DNA of 64,000 bases from assembly GCF_002729955.1 (NCBI RefSeq), contig NZ_PBYA01000028.1, forward strand, positions 62,001 to 126,000, read 5' to 3'. Shown piece by piece: positions 1-8,752 of this stretch (positions are counted from its first letter, which is position 1; every line of letters begins with the position of its first letter). The position numbers were made by a program, and so were the translations under genes. The notes beneath the pieces were generated by a model that saw nothing but the letters and a program-made list of their open reading frames with translations, was not told the DNA's origin and ran no database searches. The DNA is from Salinisphaera sp. Its GTDB lineage: Bacteria > Pseudomonadota > Gammaproteobacteria > Nevskiales > Salinisphaeraceae.

Positions 1-403
1 AAAGTTCGATGAAGTTGCGGACCTTGGCCGACAACAGCGACGGATTGAGCGGCTTGGTGATGTAGTCGACCGCGCCCACGTCGTAGCCCTTGAGCCGATC
101 CATATCATCGGTTGCGCCCGCGGTGACAAAGATCACCGGCGTGTGCTGGGTCGACTCCTCGCCGTGCAGAAACTCCGCGACTTCCATCCCGTCCATGCCC
201 GGCATCTGTACGTCGAGCAGAATCAACGCGAACTCGGTTTCGATACAGGCGGCCAGCGCATCGTTGCCGTTATCGGCTTCGACCACTTCCACCTCGAGCG
301 TTGCCAGCACCCGGCGCATGGCCAGCCGGTTGGCATACAGGTCATCGACGACCAGTATGCGCGGGCGCGAATGCTCGGATGAACTATCGATAGGCGGCAT
401 CAT
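1..403 (-). CDS. Response regulator, receiver domain (partial, C-terminus off window)
   Basis: The reading frame starts at the ATG pair at 403 and runs off the left edge, so only about 134 residues are visible. They form one receiver (REC) domain: an acidic pair in ILVVDD, the phospho-acceptor Asp in LILLDVQMPGMDG, the Thr of FVTA and the Lys of ITKPL. The start lies 5 bases past the stop of the upstream CheB-like gene, so it is the fourth gene of a kinase-CheR-CheB-regulator operon. The C-terminal output domain is not visible, so DNA binding, GGDEF or HD-GYP output cannot be told apart. It is probably phosphorylated by the hybrid kinase encoded upstream; that link is inferred from gene order. 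Confidence 0.85.
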   Translation of the reverse strand, partial: MMPPIDSSSEHSRPRILVVDDLYANRLAMRRVLATLEVEVVEADNGNDALAACIETEFALILLDVQMPGMDGMEVAEFLHGEESTQHTPVIFVTAGATDDMDRLKGYDVGAVDYITKPLNPSLLSAKVRNFIEL

Positions 404-407
404 TAAA

Positions 408-989
408 TTACCGTGCAAGCCGTGAAATAACGCGCACGGCGTCCAAGAGTTGGCTGGGCGAGTTCTGCCGATCGGGCTCGAACAGCTTCAGCGCGGCGCG
501 CGGCATGTCGGGCGCGCTTGCCGTTTCCGGAGTTTGAACGATGGTCAGCCCGCCCAGACGATGAATCGCCCGGAGCCCGGCCGCACCGTCGGCGTTGGCG
601 CCGGACAGCAGTATGCCGACCAGATACCGACGGTAAGTATCGGCCATTGATTCAAATAATACATCGATACTCGGTCGCGCATACTGAATTCTCGGCCCGG
701 CACACAGGGCGAATGTCGCGCTGCGCTCCACCAGCAGATGGTAGCCGCCCGCGGCGAGGTGCACCCGGTTCGCCTCGACCGCCGTGCCATCCTCGGCTTC
801 CACCACCGGCAACTCGGTATGCCGGCCCAGCACCGCGCAGAGATCGTCGAGGTCCCGGCTGGCGGTGTGCAGACAAATCACGATCGCCAGACGCGTCGGC
901 GCTTCCAGACCTTCGAGCAGCCGACAGACCACTTCCAGGCTGCCGGCCGAACCGCCGATGACCAGGGCCGCGTAGTCCGCGTCGCTCAT
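408..989 (-). CDS. Stand-alone CheB-type protein-glutamate methylesterase domain
   Basis: This 193-residue protein consists only of the CheB catalytic domain; the usual N-terminal receiver domain is missing. The expected triad can be read: Ser14 in IGGSAGS, His41 in ICLHTAS and Asp134 in SGANADGA. CheB enzymes hydrolyse glutamyl methyl esters on chemoreceptors. Its start overlaps the end of the CheR-like gene by 4 bases (ATGA), so the two are translationally coupled. No chemoreceptor, CheA or CheW gene is nearby, which suggests a role in an alternative signalling pathway with the adjacent hybrid kinase rather than in flagellar chemotaxis. Domain assignment is firm; the substrate is unknown. 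Confidence 0.88.
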   Translation of the reverse strand: MSDADYAALVIGGSAGSLEVVCRLLEGLEAPTRLAIVICLHTASRDLDDLCAVLGRHTELPVVEAEDGTAVEANRVHLAAGGYHLLVERSATFALCAGPRIQYARPSIDVLFESMADTYRRYLVGILLSGANADGAAGLRAIHRLGGLTIVQTPETASAPDMPRAALKLFEPDRQNSPSQLLDAVRVISRLAR

Positions 990-1849
990 GCCCGGTCCCG
1001 CTTGAGTCGATAAATGCGTTCATGGGCGCTGACCAGTTCGAAACGGTCCGCCACCGGCGAGGTCGTGCTGAGCGCCTCCTTGTTGCCCAGCACCAGGAAA
1101 CCGCCCCGCACCAGACTGTCCGCGAACAGCGTCAGGACCCGATCCTTGAGCGGCTGGGTGAAGTAGATCAGCACGTTGCGACACATGATCAGCTGGGCTT
1201 CGGCGAAAACGCCGTCGGTGACCAGGTTGTGATGGGCGAATACGACCTTCTCCAGCAACTCCCGACGCATGCGGATGAGGTTGTAGCGGGCATGGTAGTA
1301 GTCGGACAACCGGCCCGGGCCGCCGGAGGCCAGATAGTTACTGCGATACTCGGGCAGGTTCTGGCGATTGAAAATACCTTCGGCGGCGCGTTCCAGCGCG
1401 TAGTCGTTGAAATCCGTGGCATAGATCTGGGAACGCGGGGTCAGGCCGGCCTCGGCGAGCATGATGGCCAGCGAATAGACTTCTTCACCGTAGGCACAGC
1501 CGGCCAGCCAGATATTGATGCGTGGCCAGGACGCCAGCATGGGCAGCACCTCGCTGCGCATGGCCTGGAAGACTTCCGGGTCGCGAAACAGCGACGACAC
1601 CGGCACCGACAGGTGGGACACGATCTCGCGTACCAGGGCCGGCTCGTAGAGCGTGCTCGGAATGAGGTCGCCCACGCGCTCGACGCCGAGTTTGCGGGCC
1701 AACTCCTGGGCGCGCCGCTTGAGCGATGCCCGCGAGTACTCCGAGAAGTCGTAGCCATGCCGAAGTTTCAGCGCGTGAATGAAGGCTTCAAGCGCGATGT
1801 CTTCCGCTTCGAGTGCCTGTTCGGCCTCGTTATCCCTGGGCTTGACCAT
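986..1849 (-). CDS. CheR-type protein-glutamate O-methyltransferase
   Basis: A 287-residue protein with a helical N-terminal CheR domain and a SAM-dependent methyltransferase fold. Recognisable elements are the glycine motif around WLAGCAYGEEVYSLA, the YATDFNDYALERA strand that binds SAM, and the late motif LIMCRNVLIYF. CheR methylates glutamates on receptors using SAM. It sits between the hybrid kinase gene (4 bases upstream) and the CheB-like gene (4-base overlap). A CheR/CheB pair without receptors beside a hybrid kinase is a recurring arrangement in proteobacteria; the methylated partner here might be the kinase's own coiled-coil region, but that is inference. Confidence 0.9.
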   Translation of the reverse strand: MVKPRDNEAEQALEAEDIALEAFIHALKLRHGYDFSEYSRASLKRRAQELARKLGVERVGDLIPSTLYEPALVREIVSHLSVPVSSLFRDPEVFQAMRSEVLPMLASWPRINIWLAGCAYGEEVYSLAIMLAEAGLTPRSQIYATDFNDYALERAAEGIFNRQNLPEYRSNYLASGGPGRLSDYYHARYNLIRMRRELLEKVVFAHHNLVTDGVFAEAQLIMCRNVLIYFTQPLKDRVLTLFADSLVRGGFLVLGNKEALSTTSPVADRFELVSAHERIYRLKRDRA

Positions 1850-1852
1850 CAG

Positions 1853-4800
1853 TTACAGCAATCGCCCCATAAGCGTGAGCAAGGCCTGGATATCCAGCGG
1901 CTTGGCCTGATATTCGGTCGCCCCGGCCTCGATACAACGTTCACGATCACCGGGCATGGCCTTGGCGGTCAAAGCGATGATCGGCAGGCTCTCGTACTCC
2001 GGCTGCGTACGAATACGGCGGATCGTTTCATACCCGTCCATACCGGGCATCATGATATCCATGAGCACGATCGATATCTGCGGATTCGCTGCCAGCTGGT
2101 CGAGCGCCTTGAAGCCGTCGCTGGCCATGAGCACCTTCAACCCCTTCTCGCGCAGCGCGCGCGACAGGGCGAAGGTGTTGCGCATGTCGTCGTCCACCAG
2201 CAGCGCAGTCTGGCCCACCAGATTGGGGGCCACCGAGGCCTGCTCGCCCGCCCCACCCTCGGCGACGCTCGGCGCGGTCGCGCTGGCGCGTTCACCCAGC
2301 TGATGGAAGAACAGCGAAACCTCGTCGAGCAGTCGCTCCTGGGCGCGCGATCCCTTGATGACGATACTGTCGGTATGGACCCGCAGCCGCCGGGTCTCTT
2401 CTTCCGACAGCTCGCGCGCCGAATACACCACCACCGGCGGCGCTTCGTCACGCTGAGCGATCTGCTCGAGCAGTTCGAAGCCACTGATGTCCGGCAGACT
2501 CAGGTCGAGCACGACACAGTCGAATTCCTCTGCATCCAGGCGTTCGATCGCCTCGGCGCCGTTGACCACGGACGTTATATGAACGCTTTCCGCGCGCAAC
2601 AGATGTGAGATCGCGGTATGTGCATCGCGGTCGTCGTCGATGACGAGTACGCGCCGGGCCTGGCGGCCGCTGAGGACTTCGGCGCGTGCGAACAGCGTTT
2701 CCAGGTCGGCCTTGGACACAGGTTTTCGCAGATAACCCACCGCGCCGGCCTGTTTGGAGTAACCGGTATCATCGGACGCCGACACGATATGCACCGGAAT
2801 GCTGCGGGTACGCTCGTTCGCCTTGAGCCGGTCCAGCACCGCCCAGCCGTCCAGACCGCCGGGCAGGCCTAGATCCAGCACGATGGCGTCGGGCAACTGC
2901 TGGCGCACCATATCCAGACCGCGCTCGCCGTTGGCGGCAATGCTGCTGTCGAAGCCGCGACTCTGCGCGGCCTGGGCGACGATGCGTGCGAAGGGTGCAT
3001 CGTCGTCGATGATCAGCACATGCGGCCGGTCTGACGGCCTCTGCTGGCCGCTGGCCGGCGACTGCGCCAGTGGGGTCTGTTCGTCGATCCGTCGCGTGAG
3101 CGCCTTGTCGCTGACCTTGGGCGATATCTCGATATCGGCATCCAGCACGCGCCGTACGTAAACCGAGAACCGGCTGCCGGCGCCCAGCTCGCTTTCGACG
3201 CCGATTTCGCCGCCGAGCAGACGGGCGAGCTCGCGCGAGATGGAAAGCCCCAGCCCGGTGCCGCCATAAGTACGGCTGGTACCGGCATCCACCTGCTCGA
3301 AGGCCTGGAATATGTGTTCCAGACGGTTCTTCGGAATGCCGATGCCGTCATCGATGATATGGATCGCCAGGGCGTTCTCGGCGTCGAGCCCTTCGGTCCT
3401 GAATACGGTATCGGCCGCGGGCACCACGATTTCCACGCGAACCGTGCCCTGTTCGGTGAACTTGATCGCATTGCTCACCAGGTTGCGTATCACCTGATCG
3501 AGCTTGCCGGCATCGGTGACCAGCGTGTCCGGCACGCCCGCCCCCACGTGCACTTCGAAAGCAATGCCCTTGTTCTGGGCCACATGGGCAAAGTCGCGTT
3601 CGATCCGGCGCACGACGCCGTCCACCTCGGTGCGCTCCGGCGTGACCGCCATCTTGCCGGCTTCGATCTTGGACAGATCGAGGATATCGTTGATCAGGCT
3701 CAGCAGGCCGGTACCGGACTCGTGGATGATCGCCGCCGCCTCGGCCTCTTCCTCATCCAGATGGCCCGCGCTGTTGTCGGCCAGGCTGCGCGACAGAATG
3801 AGCAGGCTGTTGAGCGGCGTGCGCAGTTCGTGCGACATGTTGGCCAGGAAATCCGACTTGTACTGGCTGGTCCGCGCGAGCGCTTCGGCGCGGCGCTTGG
3901 TCTCCGAATGCAGCCGTGCCAGCTCCTGCTGCTGTTTGCGCATCGTCTCCTGGCGCTGGCGCAGCTCCTCGTTGGTGGCCTGCAGCTCGTCGGACTGAAC
4001 CTTGAGCTCTTCCTCGGAGGCGCGCAGTTCCTCGGACTGGGCGTTGAGCTCCTCGCTTTGCATGCGCAGTTCGCTGTTGGCGTTCTTGAGCTCTTCCTGG
4101 CGGTCACGCAGGCGCTGCTCGGACTCCTTCAATGCCTCGGTCTGCGCACGGCTCTGTTCGAGCAACTCCACCGCGCGGCGCGTACGCGCCAGCGACAGCA
4201 GTCCCAGCCCAACGCTGGGCAACAGGGTACTCAAAAGCTCCTGCTGGGCTTCGGTCGGCGCCTTGAACATGCCCAGTTCGAGTACGCCCAGGATGCCCCC
4301 GCCAGCTCTGGCAGGCGCGATCAGCAACACCTCGGGGGTCAGCTCTCCGAGCCCGGAGCGTACGCTCAGATAGCTCTCCGGCACATCGGTGAGCACGATC
4401 TGCTCGCCGCTGGCGATGACCTGGCCGACGAGACCTTCGCCCTCTTCGAAGGTCTGGGCGACATCGCGGCTGTAGCCATAGCTCGCGGCCAGCGCGAACA
4501 CGTCGTCGCGATCGCTGCCGGCCACCGGCGTGAACAGCGCCGCATAGCCCGCGCCGAACAGCGGCGCGAGTTCTTCGAGCAGCCGTTTGCCCACTTCCTG
4601 CTCGGACTTGCATTTCTGCAGGGCCACGGTGATGCGCGCCCGATGATCGCGAATCCAGGCCTGCGCGTCCTGTTCGATGATGATCTGGCGGAACTTCTCC
4701 AGCGCGTTGGCGACTTCGCCAATCTCATCCTTGCGTTCGCGAAAATGCACGTGCAGCGTACGTTCGCCCTCGGCCAGTCGGGTGGTCATCTTCGCGAGCA

Positions 4801-5491
4801 CGCTCAGTGGCCGGGTCACGCGGCGAACGATGGCGCGAACCATGAACAGACCGATCAGCAGGCCGAACAGCAGCACGCCCACAAGCAGCCACCGGGCACG
4901 TTCCTGACGGTACTCGATCACGGCCACGCTGCGATCGAGCTCGTTCTGCACCTGGAAACGGAACTGGTTCAGATTCTGGCGCAGCGCATCGGTCAACTCG
5001 ATGCCCGGCCCGCGGCTGAGATCCCGCCGTGCCTGGGCAAGGTCATCGGCGGCCACCTCGTCGATCACGGGAACGATCACGTCGGCATACCACTGCTGCT
5101 GGAGGCGTTCGATCGCGCTGAGCCGGCGCCGCTGGAGTGCGGATTCGTCGCTGTAGTCGTAAAGGCTGTCGAGCGCCGCCTCGAACTGGGCGGTCATTCG
5201 GTTGATGGTGTCCACGAACTGGCGATCGCCGGAAAGTGCATAGCCGCGCAGTGCGCTCTGGCTGCGGGTCACGGCTTCCTCGAGTTCGGCGGTACGCGTG
5301 AGCGTGCTCGATACGTCGTCGGACAGCGCTCGTGCCGAACGCACATTCTCGAAGGCGAAAAAGCTCACCGCGCAGGCCGTGCCGAACAGCAGGAGCAGGC
5401 ATACGACAGAGCCGATCAGGCCTTGCCGTATCGACAGGCGGCGCCAGAAGGCATCGGAACTCTTGGCCAGTTTATCGGTATCAGGCATCAA
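1853..5491 (-). CDS. Hybrid sensor histidine kinase (CHASE3-like, HAMP, GAF, HisKA, HATPase, three receiver domains)
   Basis: A 1212-residue inner-membrane kinase. Segment 24-46 is the first membrane helix and about 201-222 the second; the helical periplasmic part between them resembles CHASE3. A HAMP linker (about 222-275) and a GAF domain (about 285-435) follow. A long coiled coil (about 440-545) contains repeated S-E-E-L blocks. The phospho-acceptor is His554 in NMSHELRTPL. The ATPase shows the N box (NLVSNAIKFT), DDGIGIPKN and GGTGLGLSIS. Three receiver domains follow, with Asp in VLDLGLPGG, VLDLSLPD and LMDIMMPGMDG; the second has a Lys in a changed context (IVIKGS). It heads the operon with CheR, CheB and a response regulator. 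The coiled coil is Glu-rich, as are methylated chemoreceptor helices. The signal sensed is unknown. Confidence 0.92.
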   Translation of the reverse strand: MMPDTDKLAKSSDAFWRRLSIRQGLIGSVVCLLLLFGTACAVSFFAFENVRSARALSDDVSSTLTRTAELEEAVTRSQSALRGYALSGDRQFVDTINRMTAQFEAALDSLYDYSDESALQRRRLSAIERLQQQWYADVIVPVIDEVAADDLAQARRDLSRGPGIELTDALRQNLNQFRFQVQNELDRSVAVIEYRQERARWLLVGVLLFGLLIGLFMVRAIVRRVTRPLSVLAKMTTRLAEGERTLHVHFRERKDEIGEVANALEKFRQIIIEQDAQAWIRDHRARITVALQKCKSEQEVGKRLLEELAPLFGAGYAALFTPVAGSDRDDVFALAASYGYSRDVAQTFEEGEGLVGQVIASGEQIVLTDVPESYLSVRSGLGELTPEVLLIAPARAGGGILGVLELGMFKAPTEAQQELLSTLLPSVGLGLLSLARTRRAVELLEQSRAQTEALKESEQRLRDRQEELKNANSELRMQSEELNAQSEELRASEEELKVQSDELQATNEELRQRQETMRKQQQELARLHSETKRRAEALARTSQYKSDFLANMSHELRTPLNSLLILSRSLADNSAGHLDEEEAEAAAIIHESGTGLLSLINDILDLSKIEAGKMAVTPERTEVDGVVRRIERDFAHVAQNKGIAFEVHVGAGVPDTLVTDAGKLDQVIRNLVSNAIKFTEQGTVRVEIVVPAADTVFRTEGLDAENALAIHIIDDGIGIPKNRLEHIFQAFEQVDAGTSRTYGGTGLGLSISRELARLLGGEIGVESELGAGSRFSVYVRRVLDADIEISPKVSDKALTRRIDEQTPLAQSPASGQQRPSDRPHVLIIDDDAPFARIVAQAAQSRGFDSSIAANGERGLDMVRQQLPDAIVLDLGLPGGLDGWAVLDRLKANERTRSIPVHIVSASDDTGYSKQAGAVGYLRKPVSKADLETLFARAEVLSGRQARRVLVIDDDRDAHTAISHLLRAESVHITSVVNGAEAIERLDAEEFDCVVLDLSLPDISGFELLEQIAQRDEAPPVVVYSARELSEEETRRLRVHTDSIVIKGSRAQERLLDEVSLFFHQLGERASATAPSVAEGGAGEQASVAPNLVGQTALLVDDDMRNTFALSRALREKGLKVLMASDGFKALDQLAANPQISIVLMDIMMPGMDGYETIRRIRTQPEYESLPIIALTAKAMPGDRERCIEAGATEYQAKPLDIQALLTLMGRLL

Positions 5492-5542
5492 TGGATTAAC
5501 TCGTACCCGGCGCGTACACGCCCTGGGGGAAACATGTCCTTG

Positions 5543-6481
5543 TCAGTGAATAGCGCACCGGTCGAAATCCAGCCGCACCGCGCCGCGATCCCGCCAGCGT
5601 GGCGCATAACGTGCCGGCATGCATGCCAGCGTCTCTAGACCGAAGCGACGCGGCGGCGCCGGGCTGTTTTCAAGATGGGCCTGCTCGGTTTCGGACAGGG
5701 CCGGAAAGAAGTTCATTCCAGTACGCGCCTCGATGGCGGCGATCGCAACCAGAAACTGAACCAGCGGCTCATCGCCCCGTACCGACTGCGGCACCATGAA
5801 CGCCGTCGCCTGCCAGGCACCGTCTTTGTCGTGCGCAATCCAGATTCGGAAGAAAGCGACCGGCGGTTCGCTGCCACCGTCGCCCTTCGGGTCGTCGCCG
5901 AGCGCAACGCGCGCCGCGGGGACGGGCCCGAGCAGAACCCAGAGCGGGCCGTGCCGGGGCGCGATATCGTCGATCTCGATCTCCTCGAGGCGCTGCCATA
6001 CCAGCTGATTCAACCGCGGGCGCTGCGGCACGATATTGCTGTAGTAAAAGCTCTGGCGCTGCGCGACTTGTCCGTAAAGCTGGCTCATTGCGTAGTTGGG
6101 TGCCAAGTGTCCGCGGTCATAGTCCGGCCCGTCGTATACATGCGTATCCGTGCTCTTTTGCAGCCGCGGGTCGTCGATAAACGGCGGCCTTGGGCGGTTC
6201 ACGTAATCCGACACCGCCGTCAGACGATAGGCCACCCACGCCGCACGCCCAAGCGATTGGTCGTAGCCGATCACGAATCCATCGTTTTCGATAAGACGTA
6301 TATTGCGATCAAGTGACTGCGGCAAACCGAGCTCTTCGGGCCATGACGGATGTGCCAGCGCAGCCGGCACGAGCATACCGCCAACCAGCCCGTAGAGTAC
6401 GGCAAATGCGGGAACGATCGAATGCGCAAAGAGTCTATGGTTCCTGAAGAAATCGTGCAGTAGAAAACGGTTTATATGCAT
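5543..6481 (-). CDS. Secreted DNA/RNA non-specific endonuclease (Serratia nuclease family)
   Basis: This 312-residue protein has the DRGHLAPN signature of the Serratia/NucA beta-beta-alpha-metal nuclease family, with the general-base His at about 125 and the magnesium-ligand Asn in the following YYSNIVPQ...LNQ helix. These enzymes cut single- and double-stranded DNA and RNA. The N-terminus has a basic stretch and a hydrophobic segment ending in PAALA-HP near residue 43, consistent with a signal peptide and export. The gene stands alone, divergent from the Bax-inhibitor-like gene with only 71 bases between the two starts. A nutritional or biofilm-remodelling role is possible but not shown by the sequence. 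Confidence 0.87.
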   Translation of the reverse strand: MHINRFLLHDFFRNHRLFAHSIVPAFAVLYGLVGGMLVPAALAHPSWPEELGLPQSLDRNIRLIENDGFVIGYDQSLGRAAWVAYRLTAVSDYVNRPRPPFIDDPRLQKSTDTHVYDGPDYDRGHLAPNYAMSQLYGQVAQRQSFYYSNIVPQRPRLNQLVWQRLEEIEIDDIAPRHGPLWVLLGPVPAARVALGDDPKGDGGSEPPVAFFRIWIAHDKDGAWQATAFMVPQSVRGDEPLVQFLVAIAAIEARTGMNFFPALSETEQAHLENSPAPPRRFGLETLACMPARYAPRWRDRGAVRLDFDRCAIH

Positions 6482-6552
6482 TGTTCAGGCAAAGATTTCT
6501 TTGCGAATAAAGCGTGATAGCCTCTCAACCATACTCAATTCGAGATCGATAA

Positions 6553-7224
6553 ATGAACGCGGAACGCACTCTTCGAACTTCGCGCGCGCAGACAGCGCTG
6601 GCCACCAACAGCGTACTGCGCAATACCTACATGCTCCTGTCGCTGACGCTGCTGTTTTCGGCAGTGGTCGCGGGTACGGCAATGGCGCTCAACGCGCCGC
6701 ATCCCGGGCTGATCATTACGCTGGTCGGTTATTTCGGTTTGCTGTTCGCGGTGGAAAAGACCAAGAACAGCGCCATGGGCCTGGTCAGCGTCTTCGCTCT
6801 AACCGGCTTCATGGGCTATACCATCGGCCCGATTCTCAATCTCTACATCAACAACTTCTCCAACGGCACCGAAATCGTCATGCTGGCGCTGGGCGGTACC
6901 GGCACGATCTTTCTGGGCATGTCCGCCTATGCGCTGGCTTCCGGCAAGCGCTTCAACCAGTGGGCCGGCATGCTGTTCATGGGCATCCTGGTCGCCTTCG
7001 TGATGAGCATCATCGCGGTGGTGTTCTCGATCCCGGCCCTGTCGATGGCGGTTTCCGCCCTGTTCGTGCTGCTGATGTCGGGCCTGATCGTCTATCAGAC
7101 CGGCGAGATCGTTCACGGCGGCGAAACCAACTACATCACCGCGACCGTGACCCTGTTCGTGACCATCTACAACCTCTTCCTGAGCCTGCTGCAGCTGCTC
7201 GGCGTGTTCATGGGTGAGGAATAA
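6553..7224 (+). CDS. Bax inhibitor-1/YccA family inner-membrane protein
   Basis: A 223-residue, very hydrophobic protein with about seven membrane helices. The final helical region (TVTLFVTIYNLFLSLLQLLG) and the pattern of paired helices fit the BI-1/YccA/YbhL group. Members of this group act as ion-leak channels or modulate FtsH proteolysis in E. coli (YccA); the role of this copy is not defined. It is monocistronic: a strong hairpin terminator follows 41 bases after the stop. The start at 6553 is supported by fit to the family length. The hydrophilic first 25 residues are cytoplasmic. Confidence 0.88.
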   Translation: MNAERTLRTSRAQTALATNSVLRNTYMLLSLTLLFSAVVAGTAMALNAPHPGLIITLVGYFGLLFAVEKTKNSAMGLVSVFALTGFMGYTIGPILNLYINNFSNGTEIVMLALGGTGTIFLGMSAYALASGKRFNQWAGMLFMGILVAFVMSIIAVVFSIPALSMAVSALFVLLMSGLIVYQTGEIVHGGETNYITATVTLFVTIYNLFLSLLQLLGVFMGEE

Positions 7225-7265
7225 GCGCACAAGCGCTTGAATAGTCGGGCCTGGCACGGCCTGCA

Positions 7266-7300
7266 AACCCGAAGCGGATTATCCGCTTCGGGTTTTTTTT
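7266..7300 (+). terminator. Rho-independent terminator of the Bax-inhibitor-like gene
   Basis: A perfect stem, CCCGAAGCGGA with its complement TCCGCTTCGGG around a TTA loop, is followed by eight T residues. It lies 41 bases after the stop at 7224 and 27 bases before the end of convergent cysG. The minus-strand tail is only three T residues, so termination from the cysG side would be weaker. Confidence 0.92.
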
Positions 7301-7327
7301 GTCGTCGCCGCGGCGCGAAGCGCCGCG

Positions 7328-8731
7328 TTATTCGGGATCGGGGCGAAACCAGCCGAGCGTTTCGTTGAGTCGTACCACCTCGCCCACAATCAGCAGAGCC
7401 GGCCCCTCGATCGTCTCGCGGGCCACGCGTGCGGGCAGGTCAGCCAACGTGCCGACGACCAGCCGCTGGTGCACCGTCGTGCCTTCAATGACCAGCGCCG
7501 CCGGCCAGTCGTCAGCCAGCCCGTGTTCGCGCAGCGCTTCGCAAATAACCGGCAAACTCTTGACCGCCATGAAGAAAACGACCGTCTGGCCGGCACGCGC
7601 GAGCTGTGACCACGGCAGCTCGAGCTCACCCTGCTTGAGATGCCCGGTGACGAACGTCACCGACTGGGCATGGTCGCGGTGGGTCAGCGGGATGCCCGCA
7701 TAGGCCGCACAGCCGCTCGCGGCCGTGATACCCGGCACGACCTGAAAAGGAACGCCCGCGTCGGCGAGCTGGGCGATCTCTTCGCCGCCACGACCGAATA
7801 CGAAAGGGTCGCCGCCCTTCAGCCGCAGCACGCGCTTGCCTTCGCCGGCCAGCCGCACCATCAGCGCATTGATGTCTTCCTGGGGCAAGGTATGGCGCGA
7901 GGCCCGCTTGCCGACATGAATACGCTCGGCCTTCGGGTTGGCCAGCTCGACGATCGCAGCCGGTATGAGGCTGTCGAATAGAACGACGTCGGCGCGTTGC
8001 ATGAGTCGCAGCGCGCGTGATGTCAGCAGATCCGGATCGCCCGGGCCTGCGCCCACGAGATAGGCCTCGCCCCGGGTGGGCACGGCCGGGCTGTCTTCGG
8101 CCAGCAGGTCGTCCAGCTCACGACGCGCTTCGGCCAGTCGGCCGGTAAACACCTTTTCGGCGACCGGCCCGTCCAGTACTCGCGACCAGAAACGGGCACG
8201 GTGATGTCGCGGCAGCTTTTGCTTGACCACGTCGCGAAAATCGGCCGCCAGCCCGGCGAGATCGCCATAGGCGCGCGGCAGCCAGGCATCAAGACGGCTA
8301 CGAAGAATACGCGCGAGCGTTGGCGCCTGGCCGTCGCTGGAAACCGCGATCTGCAAAACGCCGCGGCGTACGACCGCCGGCACCAGGAAATCGGAGGCGC
8401 CCGCGTCGTCGGCCTGCTGAACCAGCGTCCCGGCGCGATGGCCGGCCGTGGCCACATCGGTATTGATCGCCGGTACGTCGGTACAGGCAAACACCAGCGC
8501 ATGGCCCTCGACATCGGTCGGGTCGAAAACGCGCTCGAACAGACGAAGTCGGCCGGCGTCGGCCCAGTCACGTACCGCGCCCGCGACCGAGGGCGCAACC
8601 ACGGTTACAGCCGCGCCGCTATCAAGCAGACGCTCGATGCGGCGTGTGGCCACGGCGCCGGCGCCGACGACGAGCACGCGGCGCCCGGCAAGACGTACGA
8701 ATATCGGCAGACTGGAAACGTTGTTCGACAA
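7328..8731 (-). CDS. cysG: Siroheme synthase CysG (precorrin-2 dehydrogenase/ferrochelatase + uroporphyrinogen-III methyltransferase)
   Basis: A 467-residue bifunctional enzyme. The N-terminal part (about 1-215) has the NAD-binding motif VLVVGAGAVATRR and acts as dehydrogenase and ferrochelatase. The C-terminal part (about 220-460) is the SAM-dependent methyltransferase, with LVGAGPGDPDLLT, the RLKGGDPFVFGRGGEE motif and PGITAASG. Together they convert uroporphyrinogen III to siroheme, the cofactor of sulfite and nitrite reductases. The first possible start is a TTG at 8731; no ATG lies before the dinucleotide fold. It follows the TauE-type gene by 21 bases, and cysB is divergent beyond that, so this is a sulfur-assimilation cluster. 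In Pseudomonas cysG also lies next to serS. Confidence 0.95.
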   Translation of the reverse strand: MSNNVSSLPIFVRLAGRRVLVVGAGAVATRRIERLLDSGAAVTVVAPSVAGAVRDWADAGRLRLFERVFDPTDVEGHALVFACTDVPAINTDVATAGHRAGTLVQQADDAGASDFLVPAVVRRGVLQIAVSSDGQAPTLARILRSRLDAWLPRAYGDLAGLAADFRDVVKQKLPRHHRARFWSRVLDGPVAEKVFTGRLAEARRELDDLLAEDSPAVPTRGEAYLVGAGPGDPDLLTSRALRLMQRADVVLFDSLIPAAIVELANPKAERIHVGKRASRHTLPQEDINALMVRLAGEGKRVLRLKGGDPFVFGRGGEEIAQLADAGVPFQVVPGITAASGCAAYAGIPLTHRDHAQSVTFVTGHLKQGELELPWSQLARAGQTVVFFMAVKSLPVICEALREHGLADDWPAALVIEGTTVHQRLVVGTLADLPARVARETIEGPALLIVGEVVRLNETLGWFRPDPE

Positions 8732-8752
8732 AACAGTCAGACGGAAAAAACC

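Noticed and set aside
3314-5638. 774-codon plus-strand frame opposite the hybrid kinase
   Set aside because: Antisense to a well-supported kinase; the length is due to high G+C bias, and the translation is repetitive Gln/His/Ala-rich.
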